Shown here: in pieces, positions 15,125 through 21,229 of the stretch
Numbering within the stretch: the first letter of the stretch is position 1
How the letters are laid out: each line of letters opens with the position of its first letter
NCBI GenBank assembly: GCA_049975505.1
Contig: JBNGCY010000048.1
Coordinates: 1 to 21,229 of the forward strand
Length of the DNA stretch: 21,229 nt
Reading direction: 5' to 3'
Origin: JAIVHC01 sp049975505
GTDB lineage: Bacteria; Desulfobacterota; Desulfuromonadia; Desulfuromonadales; Desulfuromonadaceae
Translations under genes and position numbers: made by a program
The notes under the pieces: generated by a model
What the model saw: the letters and a program-made list of their open reading frames with translations, nothing else
The model's database searches: none
Told to the model about the DNA's origin: nothing

Positions 15125-15154
15125 TATATACGGGGATGAAGACAGGAATGTCAA
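15125..15154 (-). promoter_or_regulatory. Sigma70-type promoter of the YitT-family gene
   Basis: On the minus strand a perfect -35 TTGACA (15149-15154) and a -10-like TATATA (15125-15130) are separated by 18 nt, with the gene starting about 60 nt downstream. The six bases 15153-15158 that precede the MITE copy overlap the outer edge of the -35 hexamer, so the element abuts this promoter. Confidence 0.65.
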
Positions 15155-15158
15155 ATAA

Positions 15159-15295
15159 GATGGCGGAGCAAAACTCACCAAATGCTGTGTTGCTGTAATT
15201 GTCTCGCTGCTTCGACGTGCGTATTAGACGTTGCAAGCAACGTCTCTTCAAAGATCATCGCGTGCCTTGTATTTGGCACTTTTTGTGAAAACATC
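15159..15295 (+). repeat. MITE-like element, copy 3 (137 bp, internally shortened)
   Basis: Same family and orientation as copy 2 but diverged. The left end is GATGGCGGAGCAAAACTCACC and the right end, on the opposite strand, GATGTTTTCACAAAAAGTGCC. The central palindrome is imperfect (GACGTTGCAAGCAACGTCT). It lacks the segment that lies between two CTTTTTGC words in copies 1 and 2, joining the first CTTTTTG directly to GAAAACATC; this looks like a deletion between short direct repeats. It is flanked by AAATAA (15153-15158) and AAATAT (15296-15301), a five-of-six target duplication. Confidence 0.82.
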
Positions 15296-15424
15296 AAATA
15301 TTCAACCGGGATAATTGCAGAGAACAGGGTGTGCCGCACAGGAGTTGAGGGGCAATGAGGTAAAGGTTAGAGGGATTATGCAACTACGGGGCATAGTTCG
15401 TATGCCCCGCAGCACTTTTCAGAA
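15296..15424. other. Gene-free stretch with one strong hairpin
   Basis: Follows MITE copy 3 and precedes the stop of the tandem-repeat lipoprotein gene. Together with the promoter and the repeat it makes up the 362-nt gap 15063-15424. Apart from the hairpin at 15388-15408 I see no coding or regulatory signal. Confidence 0.5.
15388..15408 (-). terminator. Hairpin after the tandem-repeat lipoprotein gene, possible terminator
   Basis: A perfect 8-bp inverted repeat GGGGCATA-GTTCG-TATGCCCC, starting about 16 nt after the minus-strand stop codon. On the minus strand it is followed by GTAGTTGCATAAT, with no proper T run, so it is a weak terminator candidate or a 3'-end stabilising hairpin. Confidence 0.4.
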
Positions 15425-16021
15425 CTAACTTTTGCAGTCAGCCATGTATGCCTGTTTCAGTTTTTCCGCGAATTCCGGATCGTTTTTATCGACTTCAAAG
15501 ATCAGGGTTTCTCCTGCAGGCCCTCCGCCCAGGATGGTTTTGGTGTACGGCAAGTGTTTGTGCTTTGCAAAAGACTCGTTTGTTTCCGCATTGCCGATCA
15601 CGTAGATACGCCCGTTGTATTTCCACGCGGTATAGGTGGAGTTCTGCTCCATTATCCAGGGGATGCTGTTATATTTATCGATCAGGTCTTCGGCGTAGGA
15701 TGAATCACTTTTGTCCACCTCGAAAATCACGGTTTCCCCCTTCGGGCCGGCACCCAGCAGGGTTTTGGTGTAGGGCAGATGCTTGTGTTTTACAAAGTCG
15801 GCGCTGGTTTCCTCGTTGCCGATCACGTAAATACGCCTGTTGTATTTAAAGATATGCAGATCGGTGCTGCCGCTGTCAATCTGAGTGAGGCTTTCCTGTT
15901 GCTGCGCTTCTGCTGGTGCAGGTTCGGTTTTTTGTTTCATGGCGGTGGAAGCGGCCTGGTGGGAACTGCAGGCGGTGGTGAGGGTGGCAAATGCGGTGAG
16001 GTATAACATCTTTTTCAGCAT
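15425..16021 (-). CDS. Lipoprotein made of two tandem 60-residue repeats, function unknown
   Basis: A 198-residue lipoprotein. The signal peptide ends in LTTAC with Cys18 as lipid anchor. A linker of about 38 residues, rich in Gln, Ala and Glu, follows. Then come two copies of one unit, about 58-117 and 133-192. Each begins with F/W-KYN-x-RIYVIGN-x-ET, continues FxKHKHLPYTKT, then LGxGPxGET and ends IFEVDKxD followed by a helix (AEDLIDKY, AEKLKQAY). The second unit is about 70-75 percent identical to the first. The conserved HKHLPYTKT and the GPxGET loop look like a binding site. I do not recognise the family. AAGGAG lies 6 nt before the ATG. The gene stands alone between the YitT gene and the cytochrome operon, divided from the latter by a strong terminator. 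Confidence 0.85.
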   Translation of the reverse strand: MLKKMLYLTAFATLTTACSSHQAASTAMKQKTEPAPAEAQQQESLTQIDSGSTDLHIFKYNRRIYVIGNEETSADFVKHKHLPYTKTLLGAGPKGETVIFEVDKSDSSYAEDLIDKYNSIPWIMEQNSTYTAWKYNGRIYVIGNAETNESFAKHKHLPYTKTILGGGPAGETLIFEVDKNDPEFAEKLKQAYMADCKS

Positions 16022-16134
16022 GGGTATCTCCTTTGTTCCATTGGGGTGTGAATGTGCCGAATTAAATGTTCGTACTCTGCCGCCATCGGGTTAGGGGGTG
16101 GCAATGGATGTGTGAGGTTTGGGTTAGGAGGTGC

Positions 16135-16169
16135 AATAAAAAAGCGGGCTCCCGTAGAAGCCCGCTTTT
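16135..16169 (-). terminator. Intrinsic terminator of the porin-cytochrome operon
   Basis: On the minus strand an 11-bp perfect stem (AAAAGCGGGCT and AGCCCGCTTTT) with an 8-nt loop is followed by TTTTTTATT, about 45 nt after the stop of the 13-haem cytochrome gene. The A run before the stem means it could also work on the plus strand, but no plus-strand gene reaches it. Confidence 0.88.
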
Positions 16170-16214
16170 GGAAAGAGATCACAGCAATGTGACTGGTTTA
16201 GTTAAATAGCAGGG

Positions 16215-18593
16215 TTATTCAGGCCGTTGTACTCCTGCTTCTTCATCATTTCCATCAAGGTAAGCTTTGGCAAGATCAACATCTTCCTGCGTCAGGGTAT
16301 CTTCCTCATCAGCATCAAGATATGTGCCTACCAAAGAATCCAATGTTGCGCCCACAGATTCATTGAGCGTGGCGTCATCAAGATAATCTATGGAATCGTA
16401 GATTAACTTCTTAGTATACACACGGTTATGTGCGTATGCACCTGGCTCATGATGGAGATAGTTGAAGTTAAATGCGGCACCCATGGCATCTTTGCCGTTG
16501 TAAGTGCCTCCAGAAGTCCAATCAACCTCTCTCTGTGCAAAGGTTCCAAAGTATGGATATCCACCTTGGTACGGGAAGCCTGCAGCGTACAGTTGAGCAG
16601 CTAAAGCATGAATTGATGCCTCAAAGCTCTCAACTTCTTCATTGAGAACTTCCGCAGCGGCCAGTACTGCGTTCGGGTCTCCACCTTTGGCAACAAATGC
16701 GGGACCATGCCCACCATCATGACAGCCTACACAAGAAGTCCCGGTAATGGCAGTTATGGAACCTGTATCATCCTTTTCAACTACACTGAAGGTATGCCCT
16801 TCTTCGGATTCCATATGGCATCCTACACAAGCACCATTTTGACCTTCCTCAGCCCCGATAAGGTCGTGCCGGAAGTGGCCATGGGAATTGTAGTCTGGAG
16901 CATCCGCGTACTCGTAGCCAACAGTTTTATATAAAGTTCCGCCAGCGGGCAGGTAGTGAGAATTTACGAAACTTTTCGCAGTAAAGTCATCATCAGAGGC
17001 TTTGATATTACCGCCGCTTTCCCGTCCAGCATGACATGCCAGACATACATTTGATCCAGCAACATCGGGGAAAATGGCATCATCGCTACCATTTGTCGCC
17101 ACATATTCAGGCTCAATGGCACCGGGTGCACGCAATTCGCCAGAATTATTTGCATGACAGCTCCAGCAATAAAGCATTTCCTGTTGCCCGTCTTCAAGAT
17201 AGGAGAAATCGTTGGGGTTCTCAACACTGGTATTTGGGTCTGCCTCGTAGGCTTCTACAAACTCCTCCATCGCAGTTTTATAGGTTTCCGGGTCATCAAA
17301 GTAATTTTTGCTCCCGGTCGCGGTATGACAACGTTGGCAGTCAGCTTCATCATCAGTTGGCCAAGCGTGATCTGACCATGAGGTAACGGTGCCTGTAAGG
17401 CGGATATCTATTGCTCCTTCCATGGCATGGTCGTTGGCTTCAACTTCTTCTTTTATAGTTAATAGTTCGCCGGCATGACCAGATTTAGCCCACTGCCGGT
17501 TAATTGACGTATTACCACTGTGAACGTTATGACAACTTCTACAGGCTTTTTCATTTGTGGGATCTACCACATATCCCTCAATTGTGCTTTCAGTTAATGG
17601 GTTATCAAAGTGAGTGGATGAGATTACGCGTTCAAAGCGTGATGCGTGGTAAATCAGGTCACCCTGAGCCTGGTCGGAAGAAATGCCTTTTGCGCGCAGA
17701 TCGAGCATGTCAGCTTCCCACTCGGCATAGGTTTTGAGAGTGCCGTCTTCGTTGGTGAGAGAAACAAGCTGCGCATCCGCATCCTGGTGGCAGTTGGTGC
17801 AGGTAGCATATTCTGTGCTCTTGGTAAGGATGTGGTCAGGATAGCCACTGTCTTCGGAGGGTTTGAGCAGCTCTCCAGCATGATGCGGATCATGGCAGGT
17901 GCGGCACTGGATCGCATGGGTGGTTCCTTCAATGGGAAGTGTAACAGCCAGCCCTTCCCAGGTGGTTACATCTTTGTACTTACGTGCACCTTCATCGTTG
18001 TGACATTTAACGCAAATAGCTTCGTTACGCCCGTCGGCACCGCTGTGCCCCGAAGTAAAGTAATCACTGGCGATAAAGTTTGCTTCGGGATGATGGGTTA
18101 AGTGGCTTTCCGGCAATTCATCATGGCACTGTGCGCATGCGTCTGCCTCTGGTCTGGCGTTGGGCATGGGACCCACACCATAGTGATCGCCACCGGCACC
18201 GTGGCAGGTTTCACATCCAACTGCGGCAAGGCCCTCGGTGGGAACATTGGCGGGATCGATAAGTGCCTCAAGGGCGGCTCCATCACCAATGGGGTCGTGG
18301 CAATCGAGGCACCCGTCAACTTCATCCGCTGCGGTGATATGATCGCTGTGGATCACGTGTTTACCCATTAGGTACGCATCTATTATATCGGCACTCCAAC
18401 TTATGTCATCATGGCAGCCGATGCATTTATCTGTGCCAACATACTCGATACCCGTAGTGGGATCTGTCCCTAAATCGTCAGCGGCCGGATCAGCGCTTTG
18501 GTCTCCGCCGGAACCGGAATTGCTTCCGCATGCAGCAAGCAGCAGAATGCTGCTCAATACCGCGAAAAGTGATAACCATTGTTTAATCTTCAT
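16215..18593 (-). CDS. 13-haem c-type cytochrome lipoprotein, probable outer-surface electron-transfer protein
   Basis: A 792-residue secreted lipoprotein. The signal peptide ends in LLLAAC with Cys22 as lipid anchor. An acidic low-complexity linker (GSNSGSGGDQSADPAADD) follows. I count thirteen CXXCH haem motifs: CIGCH, CLDCH, CETCH, CAQCH, CVKCH, CRTCH, CTNCH, CRSCH, CQRCH, CWSCH, CLACH and two CVGCH. Many other His residues could be distal ligands. The last 170 residues carry no haem and include FNYLHHEPGAYAHNRVYTKKLIYDSIDYL, a tail I associate with extracellular multihaem cytochromes of metal reducers. It is the last gene of the operon, after a barrel and a periplasmic 10-haem cytochrome, as expected for the outer-surface subunit of a porin-cytochrome complex (role like OmcB or MtrC). 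AGGAGGT lies 4-5 nt before the ATG. Confidence 0.93.
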   Translation of the reverse strand: MKIKQWLSLFAVLSSILLLAACGSNSGSGGDQSADPAADDLGTDPTTGIEYVGTDKCIGCHDDISWSADIIDAYLMGKHVIHSDHITAADEVDGCLDCHDPIGDGAALEALIDPANVPTEGLAAVGCETCHGAGGDHYGVGPMPNARPEADACAQCHDELPESHLTHHPEANFIASDYFTSGHSGADGRNEAICVKCHNDEGARKYKDVTTWEGLAVTLPIEGTTHAIQCRTCHDPHHAGELLKPSEDSGYPDHILTKSTEYATCTNCHQDADAQLVSLTNEDGTLKTYAEWEADMLDLRAKGISSDQAQGDLIYHASRFERVISSTHFDNPLTESTIEGYVVDPTNEKACRSCHNVHSGNTSINRQWAKSGHAGELLTIKEEVEANDHAMEGAIDIRLTGTVTSWSDHAWPTDDEADCQRCHTATGSKNYFDDPETYKTAMEEFVEAYEADPNTSVENPNDFSYLEDGQQEMLYCWSCHANNSGELRAPGAIEPEYVATNGSDDAIFPDVAGSNVCLACHAGRESGGNIKASDDDFTAKSFVNSHYLPAGGTLYKTVGYEYADAPDYNSHGHFRHDLIGAEEGQNGACVGCHMESEEGHTFSVVEKDDTGSITAITGTSCVGCHDGGHGPAFVAKGGDPNAVLAAAEVLNEEVESFEASIHALAAQLYAAGFPYQGGYPYFGTFAQREVDWTSGGTYNGKDAMGAAFNFNYLHHEPGAYAHNRVYTKKLIYDSIDYLDDATLNESVGATLDSLVGTYLDADEEDTLTQEDVDLAKAYLDGNDEEAGVQRPE

Positions 18594-18625
18594 TCAGACC
18601 TCCTATTATGTAGTAGGTGTGGGTG

Positions 18626-19453
18626 TTAGTGACATTTACGGCAGGTTCTGCCGTCACTGGCGCGCAGCATTCTGCCTTCAATATCATCCCAATCCTTCGG
18701 ATGTGGATTAACCCCCAGGCCACTGCGGGCACTGTGGCACTTGATGCACACATCCCCGTCTGGATGACAGGCCTGGCAGGTCACCAGATTCTTACGTGCT
18801 TCGCGTGCATGCCCCCTTGTCCATTCGTGGGCAGGCAGAATGGAATCAACATGACAGATCTGACACTGGTCTTCGTTAAAGCTGTCATGTGCCGGACCCG
18901 TGGGTCCCACGGTCATGCTGCTGAAGCTGCGCTGATGCGATACCCCGGTTAATGAACCGCGGCGGAAGTCGCCATGGCAATCGCTGCAGTAGCTGGGTTC
19001 GTGACAACTGGTGCACAGCTGCGGATTGGTACGTGCCGCCAGGGGATGGGTTACGTGAAAATCACTGGTGTGGACATTGTTCATGTTGTTGCCGAAGCTG
19101 CCCATCTCATCGGCAAACCCTGATGCGTGGCATTCGAGACATTCGTTCTGCTGATGGCAGGCGGAGCAGTTGATGCTGTTGCTCTTTGCTTCGGAGCGGT
19201 GGTTGAGCGCCCAGGTCGCACCGTGGGTTTTCAGGCTCGGATAGGTTACCTCTTCAATCATGGCCGCATCGTGACACCCCATACACACATCATCGGCGGG
19301 GACAATGGATTCGCTCTGCTCCACATGACAGCTGGTGCAGTCGTTGCCGCCGAGGATCTCGACATGTTCATCGTGATCAAATGGCGTAGCCCAGACCGGG
19401 GATGTCACCAGCACGACCAGAACGGTCAGACAAAACATTAATCTGTGCTTCAT
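18626..19453 (-). CDS. 10-haem periplasmic c-type cytochrome (MtrA/OmaB-like role)
   Basis: A 275-residue exported cytochrome. A signal peptide covers about residues 1-22 (ends VWA), with no lipobox. Ten CXXCH motifs are packed through the whole mature protein: CTSCH, CMGCH, CSACH, CLECH, CTSCH, CSDCH, CQICH, CQACH, CIKCH and CRKCH. The last motif is also the last five residues before the stop. This haem density (about one per 25 residues) is typical of wire-like decahaem cytochromes that sit inside or beneath an outer-membrane barrel. The barrel gene ends 13 nt upstream of its start, with GGAGGAG as ribosome site, and the 13-haem lipoprotein gene starts 32 nt downstream. Direct homology to MtrA or OmaB was not established, only the same architecture. 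Confidence 0.93.
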   Translation of the reverse strand: MKHRLMFCLTVLVVLVTSPVWATPFDHDEHVEILGGNDCTSCHVEQSESIVPADDVCMGCHDAAMIEEVTYPSLKTHGATWALNHRSEAKSNSINCSACHQQNECLECHASGFADEMGSFGNNMNNVHTSDFHVTHPLAARTNPQLCTSCHEPSYCSDCHGDFRRGSLTGVSHQRSFSSMTVGPTGPAHDSFNEDQCQICHVDSILPAHEWTRGHAREARKNLVTCQACHPDGDVCIKCHSARSGLGVNPHPKDWDDIEGRMLRASDGRTCRKCH

Positions 19454-19466
19454 ATGTGACTCCTCC

Positions 19467-20651
19467 CTAGAAACGGATATTCACGCGAACGCGCCCACGG
19501 TAATAATCATCCCAGAGGTCGCTCTCAATCCGTTCAACTTTGGCCTGCAGGTTGACTTTACGGTTAAAGGTGTAGGTGCCGTCAGCCCAGATGCGGGTGT
19601 TGGTGGTTTCATCCTGATCGTCATCCAGGTAGCGCTCCATAACGTCGAGATGCGCACCCAGACCAAAGCGCATCTTCTGGTTCAGATTGGCGCCCAGATA
19701 TGCTTTGGCCCCCGCCAGATCCTGTCCGTCCGGGTCTTCACGCCAGACGCCGCTCAGGTAGCCGTAGAAACGTCCGGTGCGGATCTTTTCGATCCCGGCC
19801 TCATACACACTTGCGTCCGAGTCTTCCTCGTACATCTCCAGCGCGTAGTTGACAAACATGCGCCAGCCGTTGCCGAGACGCCGCTCGTACTCGAAAAACA
19901 GCTCTTCATACTCGTCTACCGCAAATACCGAGTAGATAGAGGTAGATGAAAAAACCGGGAGGGAGTAGAGGTATTCGGCGCGCAGAGACCAGTTTTCACT
20001 CTGGTGGATTTTGGCGCCGCCGAGGAAGTAGCTTACCGTGTCGGCGAGGTAGTTGAACTGGGTTTCGCTGTAGAGGTACAGGGCATCGGCGAAATCGTAG
20101 TCGAGATCGAGGCCGAAGATCTCGTTGGCGAGTTCGCTCTCATCCCATTTCTGCAGATAGGAAAGCCCGACATTAAGCTCGTCAAAGAAGGTGCGGCGGA
20201 TTTCCACCCCACCGATCAGGTCCTTGGCGTTGTAGCCCTCGTAGTACGCGACATCGCCACCGCCGAACAGGGTGATGTCGAAGGCTTCAAGCCCGGTGTA
20301 ATCAAGGTGCAGACCATCCATGATGGAAGCACCGGCGGTAGTCGAGATGAACTGGCGCCCGAACTTCAGGTCCAGATCCTCGAGCAGGTCATTCTTTTCG
20401 ATGTAGGCATAGTACAAGCGGCTGTCTACATCGTCTTCATCGGCCAAGTCGTCCGCGAGTCTGCCGTACCCTCTGAAATTCATGCCGTCGTTATCAATGT
20501 TGTGCACATTGAAGAGCATGTACTGGTAGAAGGGTACGGCGGTTTCACTGTCACCGGTGTCATACCACTCGATCTCCGTACTTGACCGCCCCGACACTGA
20601 AAGCCCGAATGCGCTGTCCGGCGGTGCGCCTACACCGAGAAGGACAGCCAC
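19467..20651 (-). CDS. Outer-membrane beta-barrel porin of the porin-cytochrome operon (start uncertain)
   Basis: From GTG 20649-20651 the product has 394 residues. It is rich in Tyr, Asp, Glu and Gly, with alternating polar and aromatic stretches, and ends VRVNIRF, the C-terminal Phe signature for outer-membrane barrel assembly. Segments such as DLDLKFGRQFISTTAGASIMDGL and LFFEYERRLGNGWRMFVNYALEMYEE look like porin strands. It should house the 10-haem cytochrome encoded next. It is much shorter than MtrB (about 700 residues), so the barrel would be smaller. The GTG start cuts a good signal peptide: the frame stays open upstream and encodes KDWLRLFVCVAVLLGVGAPPDSAFG, with AAAGGAGG at 20686-20693, but no ATG, GTG or TTG before the in-frame TAG at 20718-20720. 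Confidence 0.85.
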   Translation of the reverse strand: MAVLLGVGAPPDSAFGLSVSGRSSTEIEWYDTGDSETAVPFYQYMLFNVHNIDNDGMNFRGYGRLADDLADEDDVDSRLYYAYIEKNDLLEDLDLKFGRQFISTTAGASIMDGLHLDYTGLEAFDITLFGGGDVAYYEGYNAKDLIGGVEIRRTFFDELNVGLSYLQKWDESELANEIFGLDLDYDFADALYLYSETQFNYLADTVSYFLGGAKIHQSENWSLRAEYLYSLPVFSSTSIYSVFAVDEYEELFFEYERRLGNGWRMFVNYALEMYEEDSDASVYEAGIEKIRTGRFYGYLSGVWREDPDGQDLAGAKAYLGANLNQKMRFGLGAHLDVMERYLDDDQDETTNTRIWADGTYTFNRKVNLQAKVERIESDLWDDYYRGRVRVNIRF

Positions 20652-20685
20652 GCAGACAAACAGTCGTAGCCAATCTTTCCTTCTG

Positions 20686-20693
20686 CCTCCTTT
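20686..20693 (-). promoter_or_regulatory. Strong Shine-Dalgarno sequence without a matching start codon
   Basis: On the minus strand AAAGGAGG, a near-perfect ribosome site. The usual start position 5-9 nt downstream falls on AGG-AAA-GAT in the porin frame, none of which is a start codon. The annotated GTG is about 34 nt away. Either a rare start (for example CTG 20661-20663) is used or the sequence differs here from the true one. Confidence 0.6.
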
Positions 20694-20826
20694 TGCGTGT
20701 GTGTTGATATCCTCTGCCTATAATTAAAACACCGTCTTTGCATACCCCCCTTTCTGACACATATGTAATAAACAAACGAATATTCTATCTAGCAATGCTT
20801 AATTACAATAGAACGGACGCTCTTTG

Positions 20827-20858
20827 CTTGAATAGTGCACTTTTGCACAGAATGCAAG
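20827..20858. promoter_or_regulatory. Nested inverted repeat upstream of the porin-cytochrome operon, possible operator
   Basis: Inner arms GTGCA (20835-20839) and TGCAC (20844-20848) around CTTT, with outer arms CTTG (20827-20830) and CAAG (20855-20858). It lies about 185 nt before the porin start, in the expected control region of the operon. It could bind a dimeric regulator or fold in RNA. No T run follows on the minus strand. Confidence 0.35.
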
Positions 20859-21150
20859 TGTTTTTTCCTACTGTAAAGGTGCGAATTGTACGTAACTGAT
20901 TATGCATAAAAATACTGCAGGCTGGAGGAATTGCCGTCTCTCAGAGGTGTTTTTGCTGCAAGTTGTATTCATCGTAAAACCCAGAGGCAGAGACCTGATC
21001 AACAGGGTGCTGTTTAAAGATGAATACTTTCTCTTGTCCGGTATGTTATTTTGTAACTTGTATGATTGATTCGGCTGACATTACGAAGCAAGCATATGTA
21101 GAAAAGATCATCAAGTAATCATTATGATAGTTTTTAACTTTGTGAGGTAA

Positions 21151-21229
21151 ATGAGATATAAGATGACCTGTTCTTTCACGGCAAATTTGTTCTACCGCGG
21201 TCGCGCGCATGACACCAAAGAATTTTTCG
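21151..21229 (+). CDS. Possible start of an unidentified gene, cut by the window edge
   Basis: An ATG at 21151 is preceded by GTGAGG and opens a frame to the window end with 26 residues (begins MRYKMTCSFTANLFYRGR). A second ATG in frame is at 21163. I do not recognise the sequence, and 26 codons are too few to tell a real gene from chance. Confidence 0.25.
   Translation, partial: MRYKMTCSFTANLFYRGRAHDTKEFF

Larger units (their letters stand above)
20652..21229. other. Leader of the porin-cytochrome operon and AT-rich non-coding stretch
   Basis: The part next to the porin gene carries its ribosome site (20686-20693) and very probably its promoter, which I cannot place with confidence. An inverted repeat lies at 20827-20858. 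Beyond that I see only short frames: a 55-codon frame from ATG 20902 and a 32-codon frame from ATG 21020 containing CPVC, neither with a good ribosome site, and a possible gene start at 21151. No RNA gene was recognised. Confidence 0.5.

Noticed and set aside
20902..21069. 55-codon plus-strand frame beginning MHKNTAGW
   Set aside because: No ribosome site, no recognisable motif and an overlapping alternative frame; probably chance.
21020..21118. 32-codon plus-strand frame with a CPVC motif
   Set aside because: Too short and without a good ribosome site; one CXXC is not enough to call a metal-binding small protein.

Overview
The window reads as the chromosome of a Gram-negative, respiratory, metal- or electrode-reducing bacterium. 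It has outer-membrane lipoproteins, a beta-barrel protein ending in Phe, a CpxRA envelope-stress system and two multihaem c-type cytochromes beside a porin. The gene mix (porin-cytochrome conduit, bacteriohemerythrin-diguanylate cyclase, ANTAR regulator with a soluble GAF/PAS kinase) fits a Desulfuromonadia/Geobacter-type organism best. That placement is inferred from gene content, not from a marker gene. No rRNA, tRNA, CRISPR array, transposase or phage gene was seen.

Layout. (1) 1-368: the tail of a possible tiny lipoprotein, then nothing recognisable. (2) 369-5679, minus strand: a phosphate/polyphosphate block, transcribed in the order ppk1, ppx/gppA, CYTH triphosphatase, sixA, glycerophosphodiester phosphodiesterase. 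ppx-CYTH-sixA are locked together by two 11-nt gene overlaps. This trio is bracketed by two inverted 177-bp copies of a MITE-like element. A third, shortened copy lies at 15159-15295. (3) 5851-9530: a secreted SH3-domain protein, then a Spy/CpxP-type periplasmic protein divergent from cpxR-cpxA. The intergenic region carries one perfect and one near-perfect CpxR box. (4) 9573-13995, plus strand: a hemerythrin-GGDEF protein, an OmpA-type lipoprotein, an ANTAR response regulator and its probable cytoplasmic histidine kinase. (5) 14016-16021, minus strand: a YitT-family membrane protein and a lipoprotein built from two near-identical 60-residue units. (6) 16215-20651, minus strand: a three-gene porin-cytochrome operon (barrel, 10-haem periplasmic cytochrome, 13-haem lipoprotein cytochrome) closed by a strong intrinsic terminator. 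(7) 20652-21229: a long leader and an AT-rich stretch, with at most the start of an unidentified gene at the edge.

How the parts may work together. The last operon has the composition needed to move electrons from periplasm to cell surface. The Cpx system would watch the envelope that carries that machinery. The hemerythrin-GGDEF protein could turn oxygen or redox state into c-di-GMP. The kinase/ANTAR pair probably acts on transcript termination rather than on promoters. The phosphate block makes and breaks polyphosphate and phosphodiesters. The most unusual features are the MITE family with target duplications, the compact porin-cytochrome conduit whose porin lacks a normal start codon, the duplicated lipoprotein of unknown function, and the Cpx control region.
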